This document shows, piece by piece, positions 52,380 to 61,346 of a DNA stretch of 64,000 nucleotides. The number at the start of each line of letters is the position of its first letter. Within the stretch, counting starts at the first letter, position 1. A program made the translations under genes and the position numbers. The notes under the pieces are model-generated. The model saw only the letters and a program-made list of their open reading frames with translations. It was not told where the DNA came from and searched no databases. Source of the DNA: Streptomyces cavernicola (GTDB taxonomy: Bacteria; Actinomycetota; Actinomycetes; Streptomycetales; Streptomycetaceae); assembly GCF_029968035.1 (NCBI RefSeq), contig NZ_JASCIQ010000040.1, positions 1 through 64,000 of the forward strand. Direction: 5' to 3'.

Positions 52380-53435
52380 CTACGGGAGGGCGTGGACGTG
52401 GGGGCCCACCGTGGTTGACCAGGAACTGCCGGACGCCGCGTCCCAGTTCGTGGACCATGTCATCGCGCCCCGGATGTCCGGGTACGTCTTCGACGGCTTG
52501 AACGAGCCGCAACTCGTGCCCTTGGCGAGGCAGTCGAGGGCCGCGTTGACCACGGACGGGTCGACATACCCCCCGCCCGCAGCCTTCGCGGAAGCCGGCG
52601 TGCCGAGGCCGACCTGGGACGGGGCGAGGCCGTTCTCCAGCTGGATGCAGGCGAGGCCCGTCAGGAAGTCCACCGTGCCCTGCGAGTAGACCTTGCCGTC
52701 GCAGCCCAGCATCGAACCGCTGTTGTAGTACTGCATGTTGACGACGGTCAGGATGTCCTTGATGGCGAGGGCCGTCTTGAAGTACTCGTTCTGCGGCGAC
52801 TGCATGTCGATCGTCTGAGGCGCCATCGTGATGACGAGGCCGGGTGCTTTTGCGGCCAGGGACTTCAACGCCTGGGACATATAGGTCGAGTTGAGGCCGT
52901 TCTCCAGGTCGATGTCGACCCCGTCGAAGCCGTACTCCTGCATCTGCGCGTACACCGAATCCGCGAACGCCGCCGCCGACGCCGCGTCGTTGACCGCGAC
53001 CGTGCCCTTCTCGCCGCCGACGGACAGGATCACGGACTTGCCCGCGGCCTGCTTCGCCTTGATGTCGGCCTTGAAGGCGTCGACCGTGTAGCCGCCGAGC
53101 CCGGCCGAGTCGAGGTTGAACTTCACCTCGCCGGGAGTGCCCGTGGCGTCCGCGAAGGCGACGGCGATGATGTCGTACTCGTCCTGGACGTCGGCCAACT
53201 TCTGCACGGTCGCGCCGTTGTTGAAGTTCTGCCAGTACCCGGTCACGGCGTGCTTCGGTACGGCCTCGGCGCCGACGGCGACCTGGAAGCCCGCCTCGTC
53301 GACGCCCGCGGCGCCGGCCTGCGTGGCCGTACCGGCGAGAGCGAGCGCGCCCGCGGCGAACGCCGCGACGGTCGCGCCGAGACACCTGTTCCTGACCTTG
53401 TGCGTGGAGCGCGTGGAGTGTGTGAAGCGGTGCAC
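52380..53435 (-). CDS. secreted GH18 chitinase
   Basis: 351 residues: signal peptide (about 16-43, AGA cleavage region), then one GH18 domain with SVGG and the catalytic DGVDIDLE (Asp171, Asp174, Asp176, acid Glu178), MAPQ and MTWSTNWD. It hydrolyses chitin with substrate-assisted catalysis. No chitin-binding module is present. GTG 53435 follows AGGAGG with a 6-base gap. A DasR-type site lies 83-94 bases upstream, so induction by chitin-derived GlcNAc is likely. Its close place to the aldonic-acid cluster (4 kb away) is suggestive but not an operon. Confidence 0.93.
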   Translation of the reverse strand: MHRFTHSTRSTHKVRNRCLGATVAAFAAGALALAGTATQAGAAGVDEAGFQVAVGAEAVPKHAVTGYWQNFNNGATVQKLADVQDEYDIIAVAFADATGTPGEVKFNLDSAGLGGYTVDAFKADIKAKQAAGKSVILSVGGEKGTVAVNDAASAAAFADSVYAQMQEYGFDGVDIDLENGLNSTYMSQALKSLAAKAPGLVITMAPQTIDMQSPQNEYFKTALAIKDILTVVNMQYYNSGSMLGCDGKVYSQGTVDFLTGLACIQLENGLAPSQVGLGTPASAKAAGGGYVDPSVVNAALDCLAKGTSCGSFKPSKTYPDIRGAMTWSTNWDAASGSSWSTTVGPHVHALP

Positions 53436-53517
53436 TGCTGCCTCCTGTGGGGGATGTATGGGGGAGTTCAGGAGCCGTGCTGGGGCGGTGGCCACCGCTG
53501 GTGCTGCCCGTACAAGC

Positions 53518-53529
53518 TGGTCTAGGCCA
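53518..53529. promoter_or_regulatory. DasR-responsive element TGGTCTAGGCCA
   Basis: Matches 11 of 12 positions of the core of the known DasR site (ACTGGTCTAGACCACT) and lies upstream of the chitinase on the minus strand. DasR represses chitinase and GlcNAc genes until glucosamine-6-phosphate accumulates. Confidence 0.75.
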
Positions 53530-53540
53530 ATGCGCTTGTC

Positions 53541-53576
53541 AAGGTCTGGGCCAAGGTCCGGGCCAACGTCCGGGCC
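53541..53576. repeat. 12-base tandem repeat upstream of the chitinase
   Basis: Three units of AAGGTCTGGGCC-type sequence (AAGGTCTGGGCC, AAGGTCCGGGCC, AACGTCCGGGCC). Direct repeats of about 12 bases are a recognised feature of Streptomyces chitinase promoters; these lie just upstream of the DasR site. Confidence 0.55.
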
Positions 53577-53667
53577 AAGGGAAGTCCCCGTGCGGAGTGT
53601 TGAGCCGCCTCCGCGCTGGATATGGTGCAGAGGCGGGCGATTGGCCGCATCTGCCGAAGGGAACGGG

Positions 53668-54636
53668 GTGTGGGGGTGTGGGGAAGTGCCGACCGCGATA
53701 GCCGTCACCAGTGCGGACCTCGTGCTGCCGCCGCCCGACGGGCAGACGCCGAACGCCGCCGTGCTCCGGCCGGCCGGCAAAGAGCACACGCTTGAGCACA
53801 CGCTCGCCGAACTGCAGACCCTGCTCGACCAGCACGGGTACGTGGTCGTCCTGTACCCCGCGTCGCTCCCCGACCGCACCGTGCACCGACTGCACACCGC
53901 GCGCGCCCTGTTGGAGTCCGACCGGATCGCGCTGCTCCGCCTCGACCTGCCGCCGCTCGGCCTCGCCACGCTCGCCCTGCAGCTGCGCCAGCTCGCGCTC
54001 TGCGACTTCAGCCCCGGCGTGCTCGCCTCCGCCGCCCGGCTCCTGTCGCACTACATCTACGCGGGCGCCCTCCTCGGCTCCGTAGCCAAGCTCGACCGGG
54101 TCCCCGTAGGCCTCGGCTCGCACGCCAAGTCCTGGGTCCCCGGCTCGCAGTTCGCGGTCCTCGCCACACCCGCGCCCCAGCTGGTCAAGGTCAGTGGCGG
54201 CAACGCCGCCGTCCAGGGCCCGGCCCTGCTCCAGGGCCCCGGATTCGGTACGCAACTCCTCATCGCCCGCAGCCAGTTGAGCTCCGACTGGGTCACCGCG
54301 CAGCTCGCCCCCGCCTGGCGCGTGCAGGGCGTCGCCGAGGCGCCGCTACCCGCCGAGTCCGCGCGCTGGTGGGCCACCGGCAAGCTCGTCGAGTTCGCCG
54401 CCGCCATCCCCGACATCACCATGCTCTACCAGCTGGTGTCCTCCGTACAGCGCGAGGACTGCCACTGGTGCGGGCTCGAACTCATCGGGGGCCGCTGCGG
54501 ATTCTGCGCCGCACCGCTGCTCCCGCGCGACCAGCGCACCCGTACGCACGCGGTGGGCCGGCGTGAACTGGCCGAAGGGGGCACGAGGGTGCTCACCCCG
54601 GGGCCCGCGCAGGCGAGAAGGGCCATAGGACCTTGA
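53668..54636 (+). CDS. zinc-ribbon-tailed hypothetical protein at the head of the pilus cluster
   Basis: About 322 residues. A soluble alpha/beta domain (LAELQTLLDQHGYVVVLYPA; SPGVLASAARLLSHYIYAGA) and a C-terminal CHWCGLELIGGRCGFC zinc ribbon near residue 275-290. GTG 53668 has GAAGGG six bases before; GTG 53686 is an alternative. No membrane segment. Not recognised; it lies 157 bases before cpaB on the same strand and may be regulatory or an assembly factor. Nothing identifiable in 54637-54793. Confidence 0.72.
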   Translation: MWGCGEVPTAIAVTSADLVLPPPDGQTPNAAVLRPAGKEHTLEHTLAELQTLLDQHGYVVVLYPASLPDRTVHRLHTARALLESDRIALLRLDLPPLGLATLALQLRQLALCDFSPGVLASAARLLSHYIYAGALLGSVAKLDRVPVGLGSHAKSWVPGSQFAVLATPAPQLVKVSGGNAAVQGPALLQGPGFGTQLLIARSQLSSDWVTAQLAPAWRVQGVAEAPLPAESARWWATGKLVEFAAAIPDITMLYQLVSSVQREDCHWCGLELIGGRCGFCAAPLLPRDQRTRTHAVGRRELAEGGTRVLTPGPAQARRAIGP

Positions 54637-54793
54637 TCCCAGCCGCCGTCCCCTGACCCCCGCCGTGCCCGGAGCCGCCGCCCTCCCCTGAGCCGATCAG
54701 TCGAAGGGCCGCCGCCCGCCCGGCCGCCGAACCCGCCCGCCTCGCCCCTGCCCGCCCCGCCCGTACCCGTTCTCGATCGAGGTAGTTCGCAGC

Positions 54794-55504
54794 ATGAACT
54801 CTCGCCAGCGCCGCGGCGTCATACTCCTGCTCCTGTCGGTCCTGTGCGCCCTCGGCGCCTTCGCCGGGGTGTTCACGGTGATCCGCGACGTGAACTCCAA
54901 GGTGGGCCCCGAGGTCTCCGCGTACCGGCTGAAGAGCGACATAGCGCCCTACAAGCCGCTCAGTGCGGGGCAGTTCGAGAAGATCGAGATGCCCGAGCGG
55001 TGGCTGTCCGAGAACGCCGTCACCGACCTCGACGACATCCGCGGCAAGATCGCCGTCACCCGGCTCAAGGCAGGGTCCCTGCTGCAGAGCGACATGGTCG
55101 TGGACCGGCCCGCCGTCGGCGAGGGCCAGCAGGAGATCGCCATCATGATCGACGCGGCCACCGGCGTGGCGGGCAAGATCACCCCGGGGGCCAAGGTCAA
55201 CATCTTCGCCACGTTCCAGGGCGAACAGCAGGGCCAGAAGGACCAGTCGAAGGTCATCGTCGAGAACGCCGAGGTCGTCGACGTGGGCAAGCTCACCGCC
55301 CTGGAGCCGCGCACGGACGACCGCACCCGCCGCGCCGAGACCGAGGCCGTGCCGATCACCTTCGCCCTGAACACCGCGGACGCCCAACGCGTCGCCTACG
55401 CCGAGTCGTTCGCCACCCACGTACGTCTCGCCCTGGTCGGCGGCGGCACCGGAACCCCCGTGTCCGCCGACGACCGGAGCTACACCCTCGACGAGGACAA
55501 GTGA
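54794..55504 (+). CDS. cpaB: Flp pilus assembly protein CpaB/RcpC (SAF domain)
   Basis: 236 residues. One N-terminal membrane helix (RGVILLLLSVLCALGAFAGV), a SAF domain (about 45-115) and a CpaB C-terminal beta domain (about 120-225) with GVAGKITPGAKVNIFATF. It sits on the outer side of the membrane and supports pilin passage through the wall. ATG 54794 with GGTAGTT upstream (weak). The next gene overlaps by 4 bases. Confidence 0.85.
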   Translation: MNSRQRRGVILLLLSVLCALGAFAGVFTVIRDVNSKVGPEVSAYRLKSDIAPYKPLSAGQFEKIEMPERWLSENAVTDLDDIRGKIAVTRLKAGSLLQSDMVVDRPAVGEGQQEIAIMIDAATGVAGKITPGAKVNIFATFQGEQQGQKDQSKVIVENAEVVDVGKLTALEPRTDDRTRRAETEAVPITFALNTADAQRVAYAESFATHVRLALVGGGTGTPVSADDRSYTLDEDK

Positions 55505-57222
55505 GGGCACCCGTGACCACCAGAATCCTCCCGGCCATCGGCGACGCGGACGCCGCGCGCAACCTGACGTCCCTGATCGGCCAGCTCCCCGACGCGGAGC
55601 CCGCGCTGCCCGTCACCGACTCGACCGCGCTGCTCGACACCCTCGCGCAGCTCGCCGCCGAGTCGATCGACGAGCTGCCGGAGGTCGTCCTGGTGCACGA
55701 GCGCATCGGGCCCGTCCCCGCGCTCGACCTGATCAAGGAGGTCGCCCTCCGTTTTCCGGCCGTCGGCACCGTCCTCATCACCTCCGACGCCAGCGCCGGC
55801 CTCTTCTCCGCCGCCATGGACTCCGGCGCCCGCGGCCTCGTCGGACTGCCCCTCGGGTACGAGGAACTGGCGGCCCGCGTGCAGAGCGCCGCGTCCTGGT
55901 CCCAGGGCGTACGCCGACACCTCGCCGGCGGGCAGGAGGCGAGCGGCGGCCCCGGCGGCACGGTCGTCACGGTCACCGGCGCCAAGGGCGGCGTCGGCGC
56001 TACCCTCACCGCCGTCCAACTCGCCCTCGCCGCCCGCGCGTCGGGCCGCAGCGTCGCCCTGCTCGACCTGGACCTGCAGTCCGGGGACGTCGCCTCCTAC
56101 CTCGACGTGCAGTTCCGGCGCTCCGTGGTCGACCTCGCCGGGATCGGGGACATCGGCACGCGCGTCCTGCAGGACGCCGTGTTCAGCCACCCCACCGGGC
56201 TCGGCCTGCTGCTCGCGCCCGCCGAGGGCGAACGCGGCGAGGAGGTCACCGACCGCGTCGCCCGCCAGGTGATCAGCGCCCTGCGCAACCGGTACGAGGT
56301 GGTCGTCGTCGACTGCGGCACCCAGATGAACGGCGCCAACGCCGCCGCCGTCGAACTCGCCGACCGCGCGCTGCTCGTGGTCACACCCGACGTCGTCGCC
56401 GTACGGGCCGCCAAGCGCATGGTGCGGATGTGGGACCGGCTGCAGATCCGCAAGGCCGAGGAGACCCTCACCGTGGTCAACCGGAACTCGCGCCTCACCG
56501 AGATCCAGTCGCCCCTGGTCGAGCGGATCACCGGCACCCGCGTCGCCCGGACCGTCATCCCCTCCCAGTACAAGGAGCTCCAGGCCGCCGTCGACGCGGG
56601 CCGGATGCAGGACCTCGACAGCCGCTCCACGGTCAAGCAGGCCCTGTGGGGCCTCGCCGCCGAACTCGGCCTGCTCGCGGGCGCGTCCGGGTCCGCGTCA
56701 GGGGCGGGGTCCGGTTCCGGCTCCGGCTCCGGGCGTAAGGCGCTCACCCGATTCCAGGGCGACCGGGGCGCGCTCGGGCCGTTCGGTCCCTTCCGCCGCC
56801 GGGCCGCCGACGGCAGCCGGTCCTTCGACGGCAGCCGGTCCTTCGACGACAAGGGCGCCGCCACCCTTGAGTTCGCCGGGCTCGCCCCGCTGATCCTCGC
56901 CGTGGTCGCGCTCCTCTGGCAGTGCGTCCTCTTCGGCTACACCTGGTCCCTCGCCGGGAACGCCGCGGACGAGGGCGCCCGCGCGGGGGCGGTCGCGGCC
57001 GTACGCGGGGACGACCCGGCGAGCGCCTGCGCGGATGCCGCCCGAGCGCACCTGCCGAGTGCCTGGGAGGGGAGCTTCAGCCCGTCCTGCGGTACGTCGG
57101 GAGGTGTGTACCAGGCCCATGTGGAGGTCGACGTACCGCTGTTCCTGCCGGGCTTCGACGCCGGCTGGCACGTGAGCGGGGACGCGGGGGCGGCACAGGA
57201 GGGCGGGGAGGACGCGGAATGA
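55501..57222 (+). CDS. CpaE-TadE fusion protein
   Basis: 573 residues. Residues about 1-130 are a receiver-like N-domain (PAIGDADAARNLTSLIGQLP start), 145-400 a ParA/MinD-type ATPase with Walker A KGGVGATL (the signature Lys is Ala, as in many CpaE), DLDLQSGDV and DCGTQMNG. A Gly/Ser linker (about 400-430) and a duplicated GSRSFD lead to DDKGAATLEFAGLAPL: Gly452 followed by Glu at +5, the prepilin-peptidase pattern, and a membrane helix and outside TadE domain. CpaE and TadE are usually separate proteins. GTG 55501 overlaps the cpaB stop. Cleavage at Gly452 would release the ATPase (inference). The 4-bp overlap at its end couples it to the next gene. Confidence 0.82.
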   Translation: MRAPVTTRILPAIGDADAARNLTSLIGQLPDAEPALPVTDSTALLDTLAQLAAESIDELPEVVLVHERIGPVPALDLIKEVALRFPAVGTVLITSDASAGLFSAAMDSGARGLVGLPLGYEELAARVQSAASWSQGVRRHLAGGQEASGGPGGTVVTVTGAKGGVGATLTAVQLALAARASGRSVALLDLDLQSGDVASYLDVQFRRSVVDLAGIGDIGTRVLQDAVFSHPTGLGLLLAPAEGERGEEVTDRVARQVISALRNRYEVVVVDCGTQMNGANAAAVELADRALLVVTPDVVAVRAAKRMVRMWDRLQIRKAEETLTVVNRNSRLTEIQSPLVERITGTRVARTVIPSQYKELQAAVDAGRMQDLDSRSTVKQALWGLAAELGLLAGASGSASGAGSGSGSGSGRKALTRFQGDRGALGPFGPFRRRAADGSRSFDGSRSFDDKGAATLEFAGLAPLILAVVALLWQCVLFGYTWSLAGNAADEGARAGAVAAVRGDDPASACADAARAHLPSAWEGSFSPSCGTSGGVYQAHVEVDVPLFLPGFDAGWHVSGDAGAAQEGGEDAE

Positions 57223-57887
57223 GGGCGTCCGGTGTTTGTGGTGCTGGTGCTGGTGCTGGTGCTGGTGCTGGTGCTGGTGCTGGTGCGGCCGACCGTTGTG
57301 TGGCCGGCACCTGTGTGGCCGGGACCCGTGTGATGGCTGACCTCTGTGTGGCCGGCACCTGTGTGGCCGGGGCCCATGTGCTCAGCGCACATGTGCCTGG
57401 CCCCCATGTGGTCGGCCCACATGTGGTCGACCCCTATGTGCCCGGCAGACATAGCTCCGGCACACATAGCTCCGACCCACATAGCTCCAGCACCCATAGG
57501 CCCAGCACCCATACCCCCGGCCTACGCACCCTCCTCCGTACCCGCCTCCGCGATGACCGAGGCGCGATCCTCCTGGAGTTCACCGGCTTCCTGCCGACCC
57601 TGCTGCTCGTCGGGCTGGCGGTGATCCAACTCGGCCTGGTCGGCTACTCGTTCCAGCAGGCCGGTTCCGGTGCGCGCGCCGCCGCCCGCGCCGAGGCCCT
57701 GGAGCCGGGTGCGGGTCAGGGCGCCGCCGACGCCGCGATGAGCGCCTGGTACGAGCCGCAGGTCGCCGTCGGCGGGACCGAACTCGTCCGTGCCGAGGTC
57801 ACCGTGGACATCCCGACCCTGGTGCCGTTCGTCGACCTGGGCTGGACGGCGACCCGCACCGTCACCATGCCCGCCGACGAGGACTGA
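57219..57887 (+). CDS. TadE/TadF-like pseudopilin with minisatellite-coded leader
   Basis: 222 residues. Residues 1-114 are low complexity: an Ala-Gly run coded by GGTGCT repeats, then pentapeptide repeats (CVAGT, HVVGP, HSSDP type). The mature-like part starts DDRGAILLEFTGFLP: Gly115 and Glu at +5 form a prepilin-peptidase site followed by a membrane helix (LPTLLLVGLAVIQLGLVG) and an outside domain. TadE/TadF leaders are normally under 30 residues. ATG 57219 overlaps the previous stop (ATGA) after GGGGAGG. The leader length probably varies between strains. Confidence 0.78.
   Translation: MRASGVCGAGAGAGAGAGAGAGAADRCVAGTCVAGTRVMADLCVAGTCVAGAHVLSAHVPGPHVVGPHVVDPYVPGRHSSGTHSSDPHSSSTHRPSTHTPGLRTLLRTRLRDDRGAILLEFTGFLPTLLLVGLAVIQLGLVGYSFQQAGSGARAAARAEALEPGAGQGAADAAMSAWYEPQVAVGGTELVRAEVTVDIPTLVPFVDLGWTATRTVTMPADED
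57240..57524. repeat. GGTGCT microsatellite and 15-base minisatellite in a pilus gene
   Basis: About eight GGTGCT units (57240-57286), then 15-base units: four or five GTGTGGCCGGCACCT-type copies (57298-57374) and ten CATGTGGTCGGCCCA-type copies in perfect 15-base phase (57375-57524). All lengths keep the frame. Confidence 0.9.
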
Positions 57888-57935
57888 CCGCGCCGTGGGC
57901 ACGCAGACCGCGGACCGAGAAGGAGTGAGTACGCG

Positions 57936-59273
57936 ATGAGCCTGAGGTCCCGTATGGCCCCGCCCGAGGAGGTCGGGCCGGGCCACGAGGACGACCACAT
58001 CGTCGCCGCGTACCGGTCGAAGCTCCTGGAGGAGATCGACCTCGCCGAGATGTCGAGCCTCGCCGCCGCCGACCGCCGCGCCCGCCTGGAGCGGGTGCTC
58101 GGCCACATCATCAGCCGCGAGGGCCCGGTCCTGTCGACCGTGCAGCGCTCCCAGCTGATCCGCCGCGTCGTCGACGAGGCGCTCGGACTCGGCGTACTCG
58201 AACCGCTCCTCGAAGACGCCTCCATCACCGAGATCATGGTCAACGGGCCCGACGCGATCTTCGTCGAGCGCTCGGGCCGGGTCGAGCAACTGCCGCTCCG
58301 CTTCGCCTCGCAGGAGCAGCTGATGCAGACCATCGAGCGGATCGTGTCGACCGTGAACCGCCGCGTCGACGAGTCCACGCCGATGGTCGACGCCCGCCTG
58401 CCCTCCGGCGAGCGCGTCAACGTGATCATCCCGCCGCTCAGCCTGACCGGGCCGACCCTGACGATCCGCCGCTTCCCGCGCGCGTACAGGCTGAGCGAGC
58501 TCATCGACCTCGGCACGCTCGACCAGCCGATGCTGATGCTGCTCAGCAGCTTCGTACGGGCCCGCTTCAACGTGATCGTCGCGGGCGGCACCGGCACCGG
58601 CAAGACCACGCTCCTCAACGCCCTCTCGGCGCTGATCCCCGAGCACGAACGCATCATCACCATCGAGGACTCCGCGGAGCTGCGGCTCCAACAGGCCCAC
58701 GTCATCTGCCTCGAATCGCGTCCGCCGAACGTCGAGGGCAAGGGCCAGATCACCATCCGCGACCTGGTCCGCAACAGCCTGCGCATGCGGCCCGACCGGA
58801 TCATCGTGGGCGAGGTCCGCGGCGGCGAGACCCTCGACATGCTGCAGGCCATGTCCACAGGGCACGACGGCTCGCTCGCCACGGTGCACGCCAACTCCGC
58901 CGAGGACGCCCTGATGCGGCTGCAGACCCTCGGCTCCATGTCCAACGTGGACGTGCCGTTCGAGGCGCTGCGCGACCAGATCAACTCGGCCGTGGACGTG
59001 GTCGCCCAGCTGACCCGGTTCGCCGACGGCTCCCGCAAGATCACCGAGATCTCGCTGCTCGTCTCGCACGGCCGCGAGCCCTTCAGGACGGTCCCGGTGG
59101 CCCGCTTCGCCCCGGCCCCGATCGGCTCCGACCGGATCGTCCGCGGCACGTTCGAGCATCTGCCGCTGCCCCGCCGCGTCGCCGACCGCCTCTATCTCGC
59201 GGCGGAGCCGATCCCGCCCTCGTACGGGGTCATAGACGGCGTCGACGTCCTGAACGCGAGGGAGACCCCGTGA
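57936..59273 (+). CDS. cpaF: pilus assembly ATPase CpaF/TadA
   Basis: 445-residue type II/IV secretion ATPase powering Flp pilus assembly. N-terminal domain (about 1-120), then the RecA-like domain with Walker A GGTGTGKTT (217-225), the Asp box IITIEDSAELRLQQ, Walker B and the His box (TGHDGSLATVHANS), and LRMRPDRIIVGEVRGGE. The enzyme forms hexamers on the cytoplasmic side with TadB/TadC. ATG 57936 follows AAGGAG. tadB overlaps by 4 bases. Confidence 0.94.
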   Translation: MSLRSRMAPPEEVGPGHEDDHIVAAYRSKLLEEIDLAEMSSLAAADRRARLERVLGHIISREGPVLSTVQRSQLIRRVVDEALGLGVLEPLLEDASITEIMVNGPDAIFVERSGRVEQLPLRFASQEQLMQTIERIVSTVNRRVDESTPMVDARLPSGERVNVIIPPLSLTGPTLTIRRFPRAYRLSELIDLGTLDQPMLMLLSSFVRARFNVIVAGGTGTGKTTLLNALSALIPEHERIITIEDSAELRLQQAHVICLESRPPNVEGKGQITIRDLVRNSLRMRPDRIIVGEVRGGETLDMLQAMSTGHDGSLATVHANSAEDALMRLQTLGSMSNVDVPFEALRDQINSAVDVVAQLTRFADGSRKITEISLLVSHGREPFRTVPVARFAPAPIGSDRIVRGTFEHLPLPRRVADRLYLAAEPIPPSYGVIDGVDVLNARETP

Positions 59274-60205
59274 GCCCCCTGGTGATGCCGGCCCTCGGCG
59301 CCACGCTCCTGTGCGGCGTGCTCGCCGTCGCCGGAGTCCACTCGTACGCCTCCGGAAGGGCCCAACGGCAGGCGCTCGTCGACCGGTTGACGGACGACGG
59401 GCCGCTGCCGCTAGGCCGGCAGCGGCGCTTCACGACCGTCGACCGGCGCCTGCGCGGCACCCGGGTCGGCCGCCGTATCCAGCTGAAGCTGGCGGCCACC
59501 GGGCTCGACGTCACGCCCGGCGAGTTCTTCGTCTACCTGCTCGTGGGCGCGGCGGCGCTGTGGCTGCTCGCGGGGGCGCTGCTCGCCCCGTTCTTCGGCC
59601 CGATCGCGGCCGTGGCGGCGGTGGGCGGGGCGAACGCGTTCCTCAACTGGCAGCACCAGAAGCGCATCGAGGCCTTCATCAACCAGCTGCCCGACCTGGC
59701 CCGGCTGCTCGCCAACGGCACCTCGGCGGGCCTCGCCCTGCGTACCTCGCTCGCGATGGCCGCGGAGGAGCTGGAGGCCCCGGCGGGCGAGGAGCTGACG
59801 GTCGTCTCCAACCAGCTGTCGGTCGGCCGCTCCATCGACGACGCGCTCGGCGAGCTGGCGGAACGGCTGCCGTCCCGCGAACTGAGCGTCCTGGTGACGA
59901 CGTTGATCCTCTCCAACAAGGCGGGCGGCACCATCGTCGACAGCCTGCGCAACCTCACGCAGACCCTGGAGGAGCGCAAGGAGACCCGGCGGGAGGTCCG
60001 CACGATGCTCTCCGAGGTCAACGCCACCGCGTTCACCATCCCGTGCCTCGGCATCGGCGCCATGCTGATGCTGAACGCCATGAACGACGGCGCCCTCGCC
60101 AAGGTCACCGGCTCGCCGCTCGGCCAGATCCTGATCCTTCTCTCCCTCGGCCTGTACGCGGCCGGGTTCGTCGTCATCCGCCGCCTCGGCAAGATCGAAG
60201 TGTGA
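59270..60205 (+). CDS. tadB: pilus assembly membrane protein TadB
   Basis: 311 residues with paired membrane helices near the N-terminus and C-terminus and a T2SSF-type cytoplasmic domain (LPDLARLLANGTSAGLALRT; LVTTLILSNKAGGTIVDSLR). Platform protein of the Tad machine. GTG 59270 overlaps the cpaF stop. Confidence 0.9.
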   Translation: MSPLVMPALGATLLCGVLAVAGVHSYASGRAQRQALVDRLTDDGPLPLGRQRRFTTVDRRLRGTRVGRRIQLKLAATGLDVTPGEFFVYLLVGAAALWLLAGALLAPFFGPIAAVAAVGGANAFLNWQHQKRIEAFINQLPDLARLLANGTSAGLALRTSLAMAAEELEAPAGEELTVVSNQLSVGRSIDDALGELAERLPSRELSVLVTTLILSNKAGGTIVDSLRNLTQTLEERKETRREVRTMLSEVNATAFTIPCLGIGAMLMLNAMNDGALAKVTGSPLGQILILLSLGLYAAGFVVIRRLGKIEV

Positions 60206-60216
60206 GGGCCTGAGCT

Positions 60217-61110
60217 GTGATCTGGGCACTGCTGCCGGCCGTCCTCCTCGCCCTGTCCGTCCTGGGCGCCTTCATCGGCGTACGCATGTACCGCGCGGAG
60301 ACGAAACTCCCCGACGACCTGGCCCTCGCGCTGGAGGTGGGCTCCTCGCGCGTCTCGGCCGCCGACTCCGCCGTGGACCGCCTCGGCATGCGCTTCGCCC
60401 CGGCCGTGCTCCGCCTCATGGGCCCGAAACGGGTCGACGCCAAGCGCCGCAAGATCGACCAGGCGGGCAACCCGGGCGGCCTCACGGTCGACCGGTACGC
60501 GGCCCGGCGCGCCGTCTACGGCATCTTCGGCGCGCTCTGCGCCCTGTCCCTGTTCGGCGGCGGCGTCCCCCTCCTCGGGTTCTGCGCGCTCGCCTTCGGC
60601 CTGTTCGCCGCCGACGCGCTGATCTGGCAGGCGGTCCGGGAGCGCAAGGACCAGATCGAACGCATACTTCCGGACTTTCTCGATGTACTGGCCGTCGTCG
60701 TCTCCGCAGGACTCGGCTTCCGCCAGGCCCTGGAACGCGTCGCGGACCGCTACGAGGGTCCGTGGGCGGACGAACTCTCCATCACCCTGCGCCAGATGGA
60801 CATGGGCGTCTCCCGCCGCCAGGCCTTCGAGGAACTGCGCAGACGCAACACCAGCGAACAGGTCAGCCAGTTCGTGACGGCCCTCCAGCAGGGCGAGGAG
60901 CTGGGCGCCCCCATCGCCGAGACGCTGATCCAGATCGCCGCCGACATGCGCCGCACCGACGCCCAGAACGCCCGCCGCCGGGCCGCCAAAACGGTCCCCA
61001 AAACCACGCTCGTCACCCTGATCTTCATGGTCCCGGCGACGCTGATCCTCATCGTGTGCGGAATGTTCCTCGGCTCGGACACGGACTTCTTCTCGGTCCT
61101 CGGAGGCTGA
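60217..61110 (+). CDS. tadC: pilus assembly membrane protein TadC
   Basis: 297 residues, T2SSF domain (LPDFLDVLAVVVSAGLGFRQ; FVTALQQGEELGAPIAETL) between N- and C-terminal membrane helices. Partner of TadB. GTG 60217 lies 11 bases after the tadB stop. 236 bases follow before the pilin gene, so the pilin may have its own promoter. Confidence 0.9.
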   Translation: MIWALLPAVLLALSVLGAFIGVRMYRAETKLPDDLALALEVGSSRVSAADSAVDRLGMRFAPAVLRLMGPKRVDAKRRKIDQAGNPGGLTVDRYAARRAVYGIFGALCALSLFGGGVPLLGFCALAFGLFAADALIWQAVRERKDQIERILPDFLDVLAVVVSAGLGFRQALERVADRYEGPWADELSITLRQMDMGVSRRQAFEELRRRNTSEQVSQFVTALQQGEELGAPIAETLIQIAADMRRTDAQNARRRAAKTVPKTTLVTLIFMVPATLILIVCGMFLGSDTDFFSVLGG

Positions 61111-61274
61111 GCGTGTCTCGAATCGGCATCAACTCCCGGAAGCCGCTTCGCGGTTGCAACGCGTTGTGCGACAGTCTTGCCGAGCGTCGTCTCTGCGAGG
61201 CGGATCCGGGGAGGGGGCCGCGATGAAGCCAACGGCACACACCCGTGACCGGAGTTGGCCCAAGGCCCCCTCTG

Positions 61275-61290
61275 GAAAACGCCGGTTTTC
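61275..61290. promoter_or_regulatory. hairpin in the flp leader
   Basis: GAAAAC-GCCG-GTTTTC, a perfect 6-4-6 hairpin 57 bases before the pilin start; it could be part of a promoter, an attenuator or an mRNA-stability stem. Upstream at about 61154-61168, TTGCAACGCGTTG is a second palindromic sequence. No other feature in 61111-61346. Confidence 0.35.
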
Positions 61291-61346
61291 GGCGTACGTT
61301 TCTCCTGTACGGGCGAAGTGGGCCCGAGGGGCCGGAGGGGAAGACC

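Noticed and set aside
57077..57512. Minus-strand frames with Met/His/Gly pentapeptide repeats opposite the pseudopilin gene
   Set aside because: The repeats are open on both strands because the unit is 15 bases; no ribosome site or coupling supports the minus strand.
57240..57524. CRISPR-like array
   Set aside because: Units are contiguous without unique spacers and are translated in frame; no cas genes.
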